Of a stretch of DNA of 64,000 bases, positions 9,166 to 19,321 are shown piece by piece. Each line of letters opens with the position of its first letter. The first letter of the stretch is position 1. The notes under the pieces are model-generated. The model ran no database searches and was not told the DNA's origin. It saw nothing but the letters and a program-made list of their open reading frames with translations. Location: positions 248,001-312,000 of the forward strand of contig CAVUKI010000006.1 of the NCBI GenBank assembly GCA_963741995.1. Reading direction: 5' to 3'. Origin of the DNA: Bog-473 sp963741995 (GTDB lineage Bacteria; Actinomycetota; Acidimicrobiia; Acidimicrobiales; RAAP-2). The translations under genes and the position numbers were made by a program.

Positions 9166-12100
9166 CGGTCGTCGCCCCGGATCCCCGGCCCTTCGACGCC
9201 TGCGGCGAGCTCCCGACCGGCATGACCCTCCTGCAGGCGAGTGCCGGGACGGGCAAGACGTTCACCATCGCGGCGCTCACCACGAGGTACGTCGCGGAAG
9301 GCATCCTCCCGATCGACCGCCTCCTGGTCATCACCTTCACCCGGATGGCGACCGGGGAGCTGCGCGAGCGGGTGCGCGAGCGCCTGGTGCGCGCCTTCGA
9401 CGGGTTGGTGGACATCCTCGCCGGCCAGGGGGGCCATCGGGACGACGAGCTGGTGCAACTGCTCGCCCGTGGGCCGTCCGACGAGGTGGAGGCCCGCCGT
9501 GACCGGCTGGGCAAGGCCATCGCGGACTTCGACGCGGCGACCATCGAGACGACCCACGGGTTCTGCCTGCAGGTCCTCTACGGCCTCGGGACGGCGGGGG
9601 ATGTCGACCGCGAAGTCACCCTGGTCGAGGACGTCAGCGACCTCATGGAGGAGGTGGTCGACGATCTCTTCCTGCGCCGCTTCGCCCACAAGCCCAACGC
9701 GCTCGACTTCGACCGCAAAGAGGCCATGGAGATCGCCAGAGCCGCCGCCCTCGGGCACCCTGACGCCGACATGGTGCCGCCCCTGTCGCAGGCGGAGGAC
9801 CTGCCGTCCATCCGCCGCCGCTTCGCCAAGGCGGTCCGCGAGGAGATGGAGGACCGCAAGAAGGCGCGCAAGATCCTCACCTACGACGACGTGCTCAGCC
9901 GCCTCCGCACGACCCTCTTCGACGAAGCACGCGGGCCCGCCGCCTGCGCCCGCCTGCGTGAGCGCTACGACGTCGTGCTGGTCGACGAGTTCCAGGACAC
10001 GGACCCGGTCCAATGGGACATCATGCACCGCGCCTTCGGCGAGGGCGGCGCGACGCTCGTGCTGATCGGGGACCCCAAGCAGGCGATCTACGCGTTCCGC
10101 GGCGCCGACGTGCACGCCTACCTGCAGGCGCGGGACGAGGTGCAGTCGGAATGGACCCTCGACGTCAACTGGCGCAGCGACCAGGCGCTGCTCGAGGCCT
10201 ACGACGCGCTCTTCGGCGACGCCCAGCTCGGCTACGCCGGCATCGCCTATCGCAAGGTCAGGGCGGCCGACGCCAACCAGCGACAGCGGCTCGTCGGGTG
10301 CCAGGTCGACGTGCCGTTGCGGGTCCGCATGATTCACGGCGACGACGGCCTCGTCCCGTTGACGGAGAAGCGGCAGCAGCCCAAGGCCCCCGACGCCAGG
10401 ACCTTCATTGCGCGGGACCTGGCGGCGGAGGTGGTCCAGCTGCTGTCCGACGCCCCCGAGCTCATCACCCGGAGCCGGGGCGGAGCCGAGGTCGAGCGGA
10501 CGACGGTGCATCCCGGCCACCTCGCCGTACTGGTGCGGACGAACAGCCAGGCAGTGACCGTGCGCGACGCGCTGCGCGCCGCCGGCGTCCCGGCGGTGAT
10601 CGGCGGATCCGGCTCGGTCTTCGCCACCGACCCGGCGCTCGAATGGCTCCGTCTCCTCCAGGCGCTCGAGCGGCCCACCGCGCGGGACCGCGCCTCACTG
10701 GCCGCCCTGACCTGCTTCGTGGGCTGGACCCCCGAAGAGGTGGCCACGGCGGACGAAGCCGAATGGGAGGGGTTGCACTGGTCGCTGCACCGGTGGGCGA
10801 CGCTGCTGCGCGAGCAGGGTGTCGCCTCGCTCTACCAGGCGGTCAGCAGCTCGCACGAGGTGCCCGAACGGGTGCTGGCGCGCCCGTCGGGCGAGCGGTT
10901 CATGACGGACCTGCGCCATATTGCCCAGCTGCTGCACGAGGCCGGCGTCGTCCGAGGGCCTCGGGCCGACGGCCATGGCCACCTGGCTCGGCCGCCGGAT
11001 CCACGATGCGGCTCGGGACGGCGAGAACGAGGAGCGGGCGCGGCGCCTCGAGTCGGATGCCGAGGCGGTGCAGGTGATCACGATCCACCGCAGCAAGGGG
11101 CTCGAGTTCCCGATTGTGTTCTGCCCGTACATGTGGGACGGCCGGCCCTTCGGCAACGACGCCCGCGCCCACGTGCCCATGTTCCACGATCCGGCCAACG
11201 GCAACCGGCGCACCATCGACGTCGGACTGGAAGGCAACGGCTTCGCCCAGCACCAGAAGATGGAGCTCGAGGAGGCGCGCGGCGAGGATCTCCGGCTGCT
11301 CTACGTGGCACTGACCCGGGCGCGCCACCAGGCAGTCCTGTGGTGGGCCGGGATCACAGGACAGCCAGCACTCACCGCTGGCCCGGCTGCTGTTCGACCG
11401 TGACGCCCAGGGTGTGGTGGGCCCCTACGGCGCCAAGACCCGGTCCGACGCCGAGGTCGAATCGACCCTCGCCGGGCTGGGTCCGTGCGTCTCGGTCGAG
11501 CGGGTCGGTCTCCCGTCGGCCCGGCGCTGGGAGGAGGGCGACGAGATCCCGCCGCAGCTGGAGGCGGCGATCTTCGACAGGACCCTCGACGTCGGCTGGC
11601 GCCGGGCGTCGTACTCGAGCATCACCAGCGGCTTGCACGACCAGCCCGTGGTGGGGAGCGAGCCGGAGCAGCAGCTGACATCAGACGAGGACGTGCCCGC
11701 GGCGCCGTCGGGACGGCGCCAGGCGGGCCCCGCCGCGGGGGACGGGACGGTCCCCTTGCAGCTCGCAGAGATGCCCGGCGGCGCACTCGTGGGCACGGTC
11801 ATTCACGGCGTGTTCGAGCACATCGAGTTCGACGTGCCCGATCTGGCTTCCGAGGTGACGGAAGCGCTGGACCACGAAGTGGCCTGGCGCAACGTGGACC
11901 TGGGCAGCACGGACCAGGTCGTCTCGGGGCTGTGCGCCGCCATCGAGAGCCCCCTCGGGCCGATGGTGGACGGTGTCCGGCTCCGCGACCTCGCCCGTCG
12001 CAACCGGCTCGACGAGCTGAGCTTCGAGATTCCGCTGGTCGGTGGCGACGCGCCCACGGCGAGCGTGCACGTCGGGGCCGTGGCGGACCTCCTGGACGAG

Positions 12101-12574
12101 CACCTCCCCGAGGACGATCCCGTGGCACGCTACGCCCCGCACCTGCGCGACCCCGCCCTCGACGTGGCCCTCCGGGGGTATCTGACAGGGAGCCTCGACC
12201 TCGTGTTCCGCCTGCCGGGCGACCGCTTCGTCCTGGCCGACTACAAGACCAACAAGTTGAGCCCGCCGGGGGAGACGCTGACGTCCTGGCACTACCGGCC
12301 CGCCGCGTTGCAGGCCGAGATGCTCGCCGCCCACTACCCGCTGCAGGCCATTCTCTACACGGTGGCGCTGCACCGCTACCTGCGCTGGCGGCTCCCCCAC
12401 TACGACCCCGATCGGCACCTCGGTGGGGTCCTCTACCTGTTCGTGCGCGGAATGAGTGCGACGGATCCGGCGAGCGCGGACGCGGTGTCGCCTCCCGGCG
12501 TCTGGTCCTGGCGGCCGCCGGCAGCCTTGGTCGAGGCCCTGAGCGAGCTCTTCGACCGGGGGGTACCGGGGTGA
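9162..12574 (+). CDS. recB: RecBCD enzyme subunit RecB (helicase-nuclease), two apparent +1 frameshifts
   Basis: RecB is the 3'-5' SF1 helicase and nuclease of RecBCD. From ATG 9162 (ATGA overlap with recC) the protein shows Walker A ASAGTGKTFTIAALTTRY, Walker B VDEFQDTDPVQW and motif III GDPKQAIYAFRGAD. A shift near 10950 (extra G in GGCGTC-G-TCCGAG) leads into the next frame with helicase motifs HRSKGLEFPIVF and YVALTRARH; a second near 11350-11353 leads into the nuclease domain with its catalytic DYK (ADYKTNKL). Correcting both gives 1137 codons (1136 residues), the usual length. All helicase and nuclease motifs are intact, which argues that the gene works in the living organism. It ends in a GTGA overlap with recD. 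Confidence 0.87.
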
Positions 12575-14477
12575 CGGAGCAGAAGACCGTCGACGCGTTC
12601 GACGCCCGGCTGGTGCGCGGCGCCGAAGGATCGCTGCGCGCCTTCAACGACGCGGGCATCCTTTCGACGTCGGATGTCCACGTCGCGCTGACGGCTGGCC
12701 CGGTTGAGTGGTACCGACGACGAGATCGTCTCCTTGGGGGCTGCCTTCGCCGCGCGCGCCCCGCGTCTGGGCAACGTCTGCGTGGACCTGGCCACCATTC
12801 ACGCCACGGCGGACGCCGACACCGACACCCCGGCGGACATCGGCGCGCTGCCGTGGCCGGCATCACGGACCTGGATCCGACAGATGGCAGCCAGCCCGAT
12901 CGTCGGGGACGAGCGCCCGCTGCACCTGGAGGGGACCACCTTGTATCTGGACCGCCTGTGGGCGGACGAGAGCCTGGTGGCGGCCGAGCTGCGTGCGCGC
13001 TCGCGACGGCGGCGCGCCTGCGGTCGATACGGTTCTGCTGCAGCGGGGCCTCGACGAGCTGTTCGACGACGATCACGACCAGCGCATGGCGGCGGCCACC
13101 GCCGTCCTGCAGAGGCTGTCCGTGATCGCGGGTGGGCCCGGCACCGGGAAGACGACCACGGTGGCCCGTGTCCTGGCGCTACTGGAGGCGCAGGCGGCAG
13201 CGGCCGGGCAACGCCCCCCGCTGGTGGCTCTCGCCGCCCCGACCGGAAAGGCGGCGGCGCGGCTGGAGGATGCCGTGCGCCAGGGTGCCGGTGCCATCGC
13301 GATCGATCAGGAGCGGCAGGACCGCCTGCAGACACTGTCGGGCAAGACCGTGCACCGCCTGCTCGGCTTCAATCCCGGCAATCGCACGCGCTTTCGTCAT
13401 CATCGCCTGAACCGCCTGCCCCATGACGTCGTCGTGATCGACGAGACCTCCATGGTCTCGCTGTCACTGATGGCCCGGTTGTTGGAGGCGGTCCGCAGCG
13501 ACGCGCGGCTGCTCCTGGTGGGCGACCCCGAGCAGCTGGCGTCGGTCGAGGCCGGCGCCGTCCTGGGTGACATCGTCGGGCCCGCGGCACTCGGCCCCGC
13601 CATGCTGCCGGCGGCCCGGAAGGAGTTGGCCGACGTCACTGGGCTGTCGGTTCCCGCCGCCGAGGGCACGCAGGCCGCCGCGTTCGGGAAGGGGATCGTG
13701 GTCCTGCGCAACGTGCACCGCCACGGCGAAGCGATCGCCGCACTGGCCCGGGCCATCCGGCAGGACGACGCCGACGAGGCGATGGCCATCCTCCGGGCCG
13801 GCGATTCGAACGTGCAATGGATCGCCACCGATGCGGCCGCCTCGACTCCGTCCGAAGAGGTGCTGGGCGACGTGCGTCGGCTGGCGGTCGACACCGGGCG
13901 CGCCGTTATCGGGTCGGCCCGCGCCGGTGACGCGCGCGCAGCGATCGACGCACTGGGCAGCTTCCGTTTCCTGTGCGGTCACCGGCGCGGGCCGGAAGGC
14001 GTGGCGACGTGGATGGACCACATCGAGAACTGGCTCCGTTCCGATGTGGAGGGCTTCACCACCGGCGCGACCTGGTACGTGGGTCGCCCACTCATCGTGA
14101 CGCAGAACGACTACGGCCTCGACCTCTACAACGGGGACACGGGGGTGGTGATCGAATCGAAAGGTCGACGGTTGGTGGCGGCCTTCGAGCGCCGCGGCGC
14201 CATCGCCGAGGTCAGTCCCACCCGGCTCGCCGCGGTGGACACCGTCTACGCCATGACCGTCCACAAGAGCCAGGGCTCCCAGTACGAGGCAGTCGCCTTC
14301 CTGGTGCCGAGCCCGGATTCTCGGGTGCTGACCCGTGAACTGCTCTACACGGCGGTCACCCGGGCCCGGGAGCGCCTCATCGTCGTCGGCCCCGAGTTGT
14401 CGATCCGCGCCGCTATCGAGCGGCCGATCACCCGGGCCTCAGGGCTGCGACAGGCCCTGTGGGGCGAAGCTGGCTGA
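12571..14477 (+). CDS. recD: RecBCD enzyme subunit RecD (5'-3' helicase), two apparent +1 frameshifts
   Basis: RecD is the fast 5'-3' SF1 helicase of RecBCD. Translation from GTG 12571 gives the N-terminal domain (SLRAFNDAGILSTSDVHVA), shifts near 12697 (extra G) into SGTDDEIVSLGAAFAARAP and again near 12998-13004 into the main helicase frame. That frame carries Walker A GGPGTGKTTTVARVLALLE, VALAAPTGKAAARL, Walker B VVIDETSMVS, the motif GDPEQLASVEAG, and C-terminal MTVHKSQGSQYEAV and YTAVTRARERL. Corrected length is 635 codons (634 residues). Gene order recC-recB-recD with start/stop overlaps indicates one operon and matches the mycobacterial arrangement. Intact motifs favour a functional gene with an imperfect consensus. 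Confidence 0.87.
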
Positions 14478-14679
14478 CCGAGCCGGGTCCGCCGTCTCGC
14501 TCCGTCACAGGTCCATCCCCCCGCGCCGGTTTTCTGCTGTTTAGGCTGCGCCGCTAGTGATAACCCCTGGTCTCACGCCAATTACAGCCGCCCCACAGCG
14601 TAAATTCAGGGTTCTGACCCATGATGAAGTTGAAACGACTCCGTAACAATCGCGGGGCCTGAGTGAAAACACGGGTGAA

Positions 14680-15882
14680 ATGAAGATTCTGGTTCTCGGA
14701 GGAGACGGCTATCTCGGTTGGCCCACGGCCCTGCACCTGTCGGCGCTCGGGCACGAGGTCACCGTGGTCGACAACCTGGTGCGCCGGGAGTACGACCGTG
14801 AGATGGGCGTGGACAGCCTGGTGCCCATCGCTTCCCTGGAGGACCGCGTGACGCGCTGGGAGCAGGTGTCGGGTCACGCCATCGACGTGCGCATCGGGAA
14901 CCTCACCGATGCCGCCTTCACCTACAGCGTCGTCGCCGAGGGCAAGCCCGACGCCATCGTGCACTTCGGCGAGCAGCGCTCTGCCCCCTATTCCATGATC
15001 GACCGGGAGCACGCGGTCTACACACAGGTCAACAACGTCGTCGGGAACCTGAACGTGATGTACGCCATTCAGGAGACCGATCCGGACATCCACCTGGTCA
15101 AGCTCGGGACCATGGGGGAGTACGGGTACCCCAACATCGACATCGAGGAAGGGTTCATCGAAATCACCCACAAGGGCCGCACCGACCTGATGCCCTACCC
15201 CAAGCAGCCCGGCTCCTTCTACCACCTGTCCAAGGTGCACGACAGTCACAACATCATGTTCGGCTGTCGCATCTGGGGACTGCGCGCCACCGATCTGAAC
15301 CAGGGGATCGTGTACGGCCAGTCGACGCCGGAGACGGACGTCGACCCGCTGCTGGCGACGCGTTTCGACTATGACGGCGTCTTCGGCACCGTGCTCAACC
15401 GCTTCTGCGTGCAGGCGGTCACGGGCCACCCACTGACCGTCTACGGTGCCGGCGGCCAGACCCGCGGCATGCTGAACATCCGCGACACGCTTGCCTGCGT
15501 GACGTTGGCCCTCGAGACCCCCGCCGACCGCGGCGAGTTCCGGGTGTTCAACCAATTCACCGAATCGTTCTCCGTCCGCGAGATGGCGCAGATGGTCAAA
15601 AAGGCCTGCCCGACCCGGGTCGACATCGCGGAGGGTCTGTCCAACCCGCGGGTCGAGAACGAGGAGCACTACTTCAACGCCGCCAACACGAAGCTCCTCG
15701 ACCTGGGCCTCCAGCCCCACCTGCTGACCGAGGAGGTCATCACCGACATTCTCGACCTGGTAGAGCGACACCGCAGCCGGGTGGATGTGCGGGCCATCGC
15801 GCCCACCGTCCAGTGGCGTTCGAGCGCCAGCAGGCTCACGACGTCGGGCGAGACGCCGGACGCGTCCTTCCTCGCGGTGTAA
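14680..15882 (+). CDS. sqdB: UDP-sulfoquinovose synthase (SQD1/SqdB family)
   Basis: Catalyses UDP-glucose plus sulfite to UDP-sulfoquinovose, the donor for sulfolipid SQDG or sulfoquinovose-containing glycans. The 400-residue protein is an extended SDR with the NAD loop GGDGYLGW (7-14) and long stretches recalling plant SQD1: VDNLVRREYD, VVHFGEQRSAPYSMIDR-like at 94-109, LVKLGTMGEYG, YPKQPGSFYHLSKVHDSHN and ATDLNQGIVYG. T144, Y181 and K185 match the catalytic Thr and Tyr-x3-Lys of the family. It stands alone: the gap 14478-14679 separates it from recD, and no sqdX/sqdD glycosyltransferase is adjacent. In a non-photosynthetic actinobacterium this is notable. Sulfite could come from the APS/PAPS route fed by the cysD-cysNC genes in this window. 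Fold and specificity are well supported by motif-level resemblance. Confidence 0.9.
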   Translation: MKILVLGGDGYLGWPTALHLSALGHEVTVVDNLVRREYDREMGVDSLVPIASLEDRVTRWEQVSGHAIDVRIGNLTDAAFTYSVVAEGKPDAIVHFGEQRSAPYSMIDREHAVYTQVNNVVGNLNVMYAIQETDPDIHLVKLGTMGEYGYPNIDIEEGFIEITHKGRTDLMPYPKQPGSFYHLSKVHDSHNIMFGCRIWGLRATDLNQGIVYGQSTPETDVDPLLATRFDYDGVFGTVLNRFCVQAVTGHPLTVYGAGGQTRGMLNIRDTLACVTLALETPADRGEFRVFNQFTESFSVREMAQMVKKACPTRVDIAEGLSNPRVENEEHYFNAANTKLLDLGLQPHLLTEEVITDILDLVERHRSRVDVRAIAPTVQWRSSASRLTTSGETPDASFLAV

Positions 15883-15908
15883 AGCCTCTCGCTCCCCTGT
15901 AGTTTCCT

Positions 15909-17012
15909 GTGGCGATGCTGCCACGCAGGCCACGTCGCCGCGCGCGCCGTCGATCACCAGCCCGACCTCTCATCCTGCTCATTGCCGCCGCGGTCGTGCT
16001 CGCCATCCTGGTGGGTGGCCTCACCCAGGTGTCGCGGCAAGCGGAGGGGTACGACGCCAACTCTGATCGCACGCTGGCGGCGCAGGGCACCGTGGCGGCC
16101 GACCAGTCCAACGCCACTTCCGTCACCGTGCGCAAGATCGTCAACGATCTGCCCTTGCAGACCCGCCAGGGGTTGCAGGCGACGCTGGACGGCGCGGTGC
16201 AACAGACCGCCGACGAGGCGGCCCGGGCGCAGGTCGCGGCCGGCTCGACTCCCTTGGGCCCCGTGGCGACCCAGTTCGTCGATGTTTTCGCGGACCGGGC
16301 CCAGGCCATGACGCAACTGCGTGCTGCCGTCTACGGGTTCCTCGGTATGCAGCCCATAGTGCCCGCCGGCGCGCCGGCGGACGCACCCACCCCCGGCTCC
16401 GGCGGGACCGCCCTCCTTTCCGCCAGCCAGGCCACGAACCGAATTGCCGCGGCGGGAGCGCTGCTCGCGCGCTCGGACGCCCTCTACCGCTCGGTCCGGC
16501 ATGCACTGGCCTCGACTTCCGGTCACGGGAAGCTTCCGCCGTCGGTCTGGGTGACCCACCCGCAGGTGTGGCAACTCGGCAGCGTGGCCGCCCAGGTCGA
16601 TCTCGTGGCCACGTCGTCGACGCTGGCGGCGACGCACTACGTCGTGCTGCGTACCGTGCGCCTGAACCCCCCGGCGCTTCCGACGCCGCAGGGCGCCCCG
16701 ACCGGCGTTTCCGTCATCAGCCCCACTTCCCAGATCGGTGTGACCGTGGTTCTGGCGAACCAAGGTTCCTCGAACGAACCGCGTGTCTCGGTGCGCTTCT
16801 CGCTGGCTGATCAGGCCTCGGGTGCGACGACAAGCCAGGTCCGTACGACGTCGCTCTCGCTGGGCGCCTCCGTGACGCTTCCCGATGTGACCATGCGGGT
16901 CAAGCCGTCCGTCTCGTACGTCCTCACGGTCCAGATCATTCCTCCCGCCGGCCAGACGCTCACCGCCGGCACCGCGACCCAGCAGGCGCTGCAGGTCGCT
17001 CCCGGGACCTGA
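15909..17012 (+). CDS. Hypothetical membrane-anchored extracytoplasmic protein
   Basis: Not a family I can name. The 367-residue product has a basic N terminus (PRRPRRRARRRS), a single transmembrane helix (about residues 20-42, LILLIAAAVVLAILVGG) and the rest predicted outside the membrane. Residues 60-230 are Ala/Gln-rich and probably helical; residues 260-365 (GVTVVLANQGSSNEPRVSVR onward) look like a beta-sandwich of the CARDB or DUF11 type, with alternating valine strands. Start may be GTG 15909 or ATG 15915, two codons apart. It lies 26 bases after sqdB in the same orientation, so co-transcription is possible. Topology is supported; function is unknown. Confidence 0.7.
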   Translation: MAMLPRRPRRRARRRSPARPLILLIAAAVVLAILVGGLTQVSRQAEGYDANSDRTLAAQGTVAADQSNATSVTVRKIVNDLPLQTRQGLQATLDGAVQQTADEAARAQVAAGSTPLGPVATQFVDVFADRAQAMTQLRAAVYGFLGMQPIVPAGAPADAPTPGSGGTALLSASQATNRIAAAGALLARSDALYRSVRHALASTSGHGKLPPSVWVTHPQVWQLGSVAAQVDLVATSSTLAATHYVVLRTVRLNPPALPTPQGAPTGVSVISPTSQIGVTVVLANQGSSNEPRVSVRFSLADQASGATTSQVRTTSLSLGASVTLPDVTMRVKPSVSYVLTVQIIPPAGQTLTAGTATQQALQVAPGT

Positions 17013-17112
17013 GCCGCGGACGGGCTGTCCCGGGCGACCCGCGTATCGACCGCACCCGCTCCTGGTCCTAGGATCGTGACGCACAGAAATCAGGAACTGG
17101 AGGGCTCTTCAC

Positions 17113-18388
17113 GTGGCCGAGAGCATCACGATCACGGACAATCGCAATGGCGAGTCCATTGAGATTCCGCTCGTTAACGGGGGTGTAGCGGCAGAGGAGT
17201 GGTCCAAGCTCCTGCCGGGGGTGTGGTTCTACGACCCCGGGTTCATGTCGACGGCGGCCTGCGAGAGTGCCGTGACGTATCTCGACGGGGATGCCGGCAT
17301 CCTGCGCTACCGGGGCTATCCCATTGAGCAGCTGGCCGAGAACTCCACCTACTTGGAGGTGGCTTATCTGCTCTTGAGGGGCGAGCTGCCCAACGAAGAG
17401 CAGTTCGCCGAGTGGCGGCACGACGTCACGTACCACACGTTCATCCACGAGAACGTGCGCAAGCGATTCCTCGAGGGATTCCACTACGACGCCCATCCGA
17501 TGGGGATGCTTGTCTCGGCCGTGGCCGCCCTCTCGACCTTCTACCTCGACGCCAAGGACATCTTCGATCCTGACGCCCGGAACAAGCAGATCATCCGCCT
17601 CATCGCCAAAATGCCGACCCTGGCGGCAGCGGCGCACCGCTTCAGCGTCGGCATGCCCTTCGTCTACCCGGACAACTCACTCGATTTCGTTCCGAACTTC
17701 CTCTCCATGCTCTGGAAGGTGGCGGAGCCGCGATTCGAGGCCGACCCCGTTCTGGCCCGCGCCCTGGACATCCTGTTCATCCTGCACGCCGACCATGAGC
17801 AGAACTGCTCGACCACGGCCATGCGCGTCGTCGGTTCGTCGCACTCGGATCCCTACTCGGCCACCGCCGCCGCAGCCGCAGCGCTGTATGGGCCACGGCA
17901 CGGCGGTGCCAACGAGGCGGTCATCCGCATGCTGACCGACATCGGGAGCATCGACAACGTGCCGGACTTCATCGCGACGGTCAAGGCGGGGACCGGTGGC
18001 CAGCGACTGCAGGGCTTCGGGCATCGCGTCTACAAGAGCTACGACCCGCGGGCCACCATCATCAAGCGCACGGCCGACGAGGTCTTCGCGGTGACGGGCA
18101 AGAGTCCCCTCCTCGACATCGCGCTCGAAGCTCGAGGAGATCGCGCTCAGCGACGAGTACTTCACGTCTCGGCGGCTCTACCCGAACGTGGACTTCTACT
18201 CGGGCCTCATCTATCAGGCCATGGGATTCCCCCTCGAGATGTTCCCCGTTCTCTTCGCCATTCCCCGTACCGCCGGGTGGCTGGCCCACTGGCAGGAGAT
18301 GCTCGACCAGGACTCCAAGATCTCCCGGCCGCGCCAGCTCTACATCGGCTCCGAAGCGCGCGACTACACCCCGATGCAGAACCGCTGA
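17113..18388 (+). CDS. gltA: Citrate synthase, one apparent +1 frameshift
   Basis: Condenses acetyl-CoA with oxaloacetate to enter the TCA cycle. From GTG 17113 (AACTGGAGGG just upstream) the protein shows the family histidines in HADHEQNCSTTAMR and GFGHRVYKSYDPR. At 18127 one extra G (GCGCTC-G-AAG) breaks the frame within DIAL-KLEEIALSDEYF; removing it restores the last catalytic aspartate region YPNVDFYSGLIYQ and a normal end (YIGSEARDYTPMQNR). Corrected length is 425 codons (424 residues), standard for type I hexameric enzymes. It converges on tesB, whose stop lies two bases away. An essential central enzyme is unlikely to be truly broken, so this indel is probably a sequence error. Confidence 0.92.
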
Positions 18389-18389
18389 G

Positions 18390-19247
18390 TCACGTGCGGG
18401 TCCGCGTGCGCATGCGGACCAGGCCCTCCTGGGCCAGGGACACGCAGAGCCTGCCCTGCCGGTCGAACAGGAAGCCCCTTGCCAGGCCACGTCCCTCCGC
18501 GGCGACGGGTGAGTCCGTGTCGTAGAGCAGCCATTCGTCGGCCCGGAAGGGCTGATGGAACCACATGCAGTGGTCCAGGCTGGCCCCCATGAAGTTCGGG
18601 TCGTCCCAACTGGTCTCGTGCGGGGCGAGGATGGTGTCGAAGAGGGACATGTCGGACGCGTAGGTCGCCACGCAGGCGTGCAGGAGCGGGTCGTCGGGGA
18701 GGTCGCCGTCCGCCCGGATCCAGAGGCGCTGATAGGGCTCTCCCACATCCTTGGAGTGCCACGGGAGGGCGCCGATGTGCCGCTGGTCGATGGGGTGGGG
18801 CCGGTCGAACCATTCGGTCAGCTCCTCCTTCCATGGCTGCAACCGCTCGTACAAGGGGGCCAGCGACTCGGGCTCGGGCACGTCGGGCATGGGGATCTGG
18901 TGCTCCAGTCCGGTCTCCAGATCGTGGAAGGAGGCCGACAGGTTGAAGATGGCGCGCCCGTGCTGCACGGCCACGACGCGACGGGTCGTGAAAGACCGTC
19001 CGTCACGGATCCGGTCGACCTCGTAGAGGATCGGGACGTTCGGGTCCCCGGGTCGCAGGAAATACGAGTGCAACGAATGCACCTGTCCGTGCTCCACGGT
19101 GCGCCCGGCGGCCATGAGGGCCTGCCCCGCCACCTGACCGCCGAAGACGCGCTGGCGCTCCTCGTTGGGCTGGATACCCCGGAAGATGTTGACCTCGATG
19201 GGTTCGAGGTCAAGCAGGTCGACGAGGAACTCCAAGGACGCGCTCAT
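18390..19247 (-). CDS. tesB: Acyl-CoA thioesterase II
   Basis: Hydrolyses medium- and long-chain acyl-CoA to free acid and CoA. The 285-residue product is a double hot-dog protein of TesB length: N-terminal hot dog with FGGQVAGQALMAAGRTV and HSLHSYFLRPGD, C-terminal hot dog with YASDMSLFDTIL, the SLDHCMWFH segment and WLLYDTDSPVAAEGRGLARG. ATG is at 19245-19247. It is transcribed towards gltA with no room for a terminator between the stops, and diverges from the GH1 gene across 74 bases. Family assignment is secure; substrate range is not visible. Confidence 0.92.
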   Translation of the reverse strand: MSASLEFLVDLLDLEPIEVNIFRGIQPNEERQRVFGGQVAGQALMAAGRTVEHGQVHSLHSYFLRPGDPNVPILYEVDRIRDGRSFTTRRVVAVQHGRAIFNLSASFHDLETGLEHQIPMPDVPEPESLAPLYERLQPWKEELTEWFDRPHPIDQRHIGALPWHSKDVGEPYQRLWIRADGDLPDDPLLHACVATYASDMSLFDTILAPHETSWDDPNFMGASLDHCMWFHQPFRADEWLLYDTDSPVAAEGRGLARGFLFDRQGRLCVSLAQEGLVRMRTRTRT

Positions 19248-19321
19248 CCGCCCATGTTCGCAGGCTGCTGCGGCCGGCGTCGCAGAGCACAGCGCCGCGA
19301 CCCCAACTACCCTGCGGCGGC

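Noticed and set aside
5768..14477. recCBD annotated as pseudogenes
   Set aside because: All catalytic motifs intact, corrected lengths match the family, all shifts of one sign; an error-prone consensus fits better than decay, although only reads can decide.
14554..15957. 467-codon minus-strand frame opposite sqdB
   Set aside because: Shadow of sqdB, with His/Val/Asp-rich antisense composition and no recognisable family.
18121..18130. Programmed +1 frameshifting in citrate synthase and thiolase
   Set aside because: No known recoding element resembles GCGCTCGARG, no stop codon or rare codon sits at the shift site, and there is no regulatory reason; a sequencing indel is simpler.
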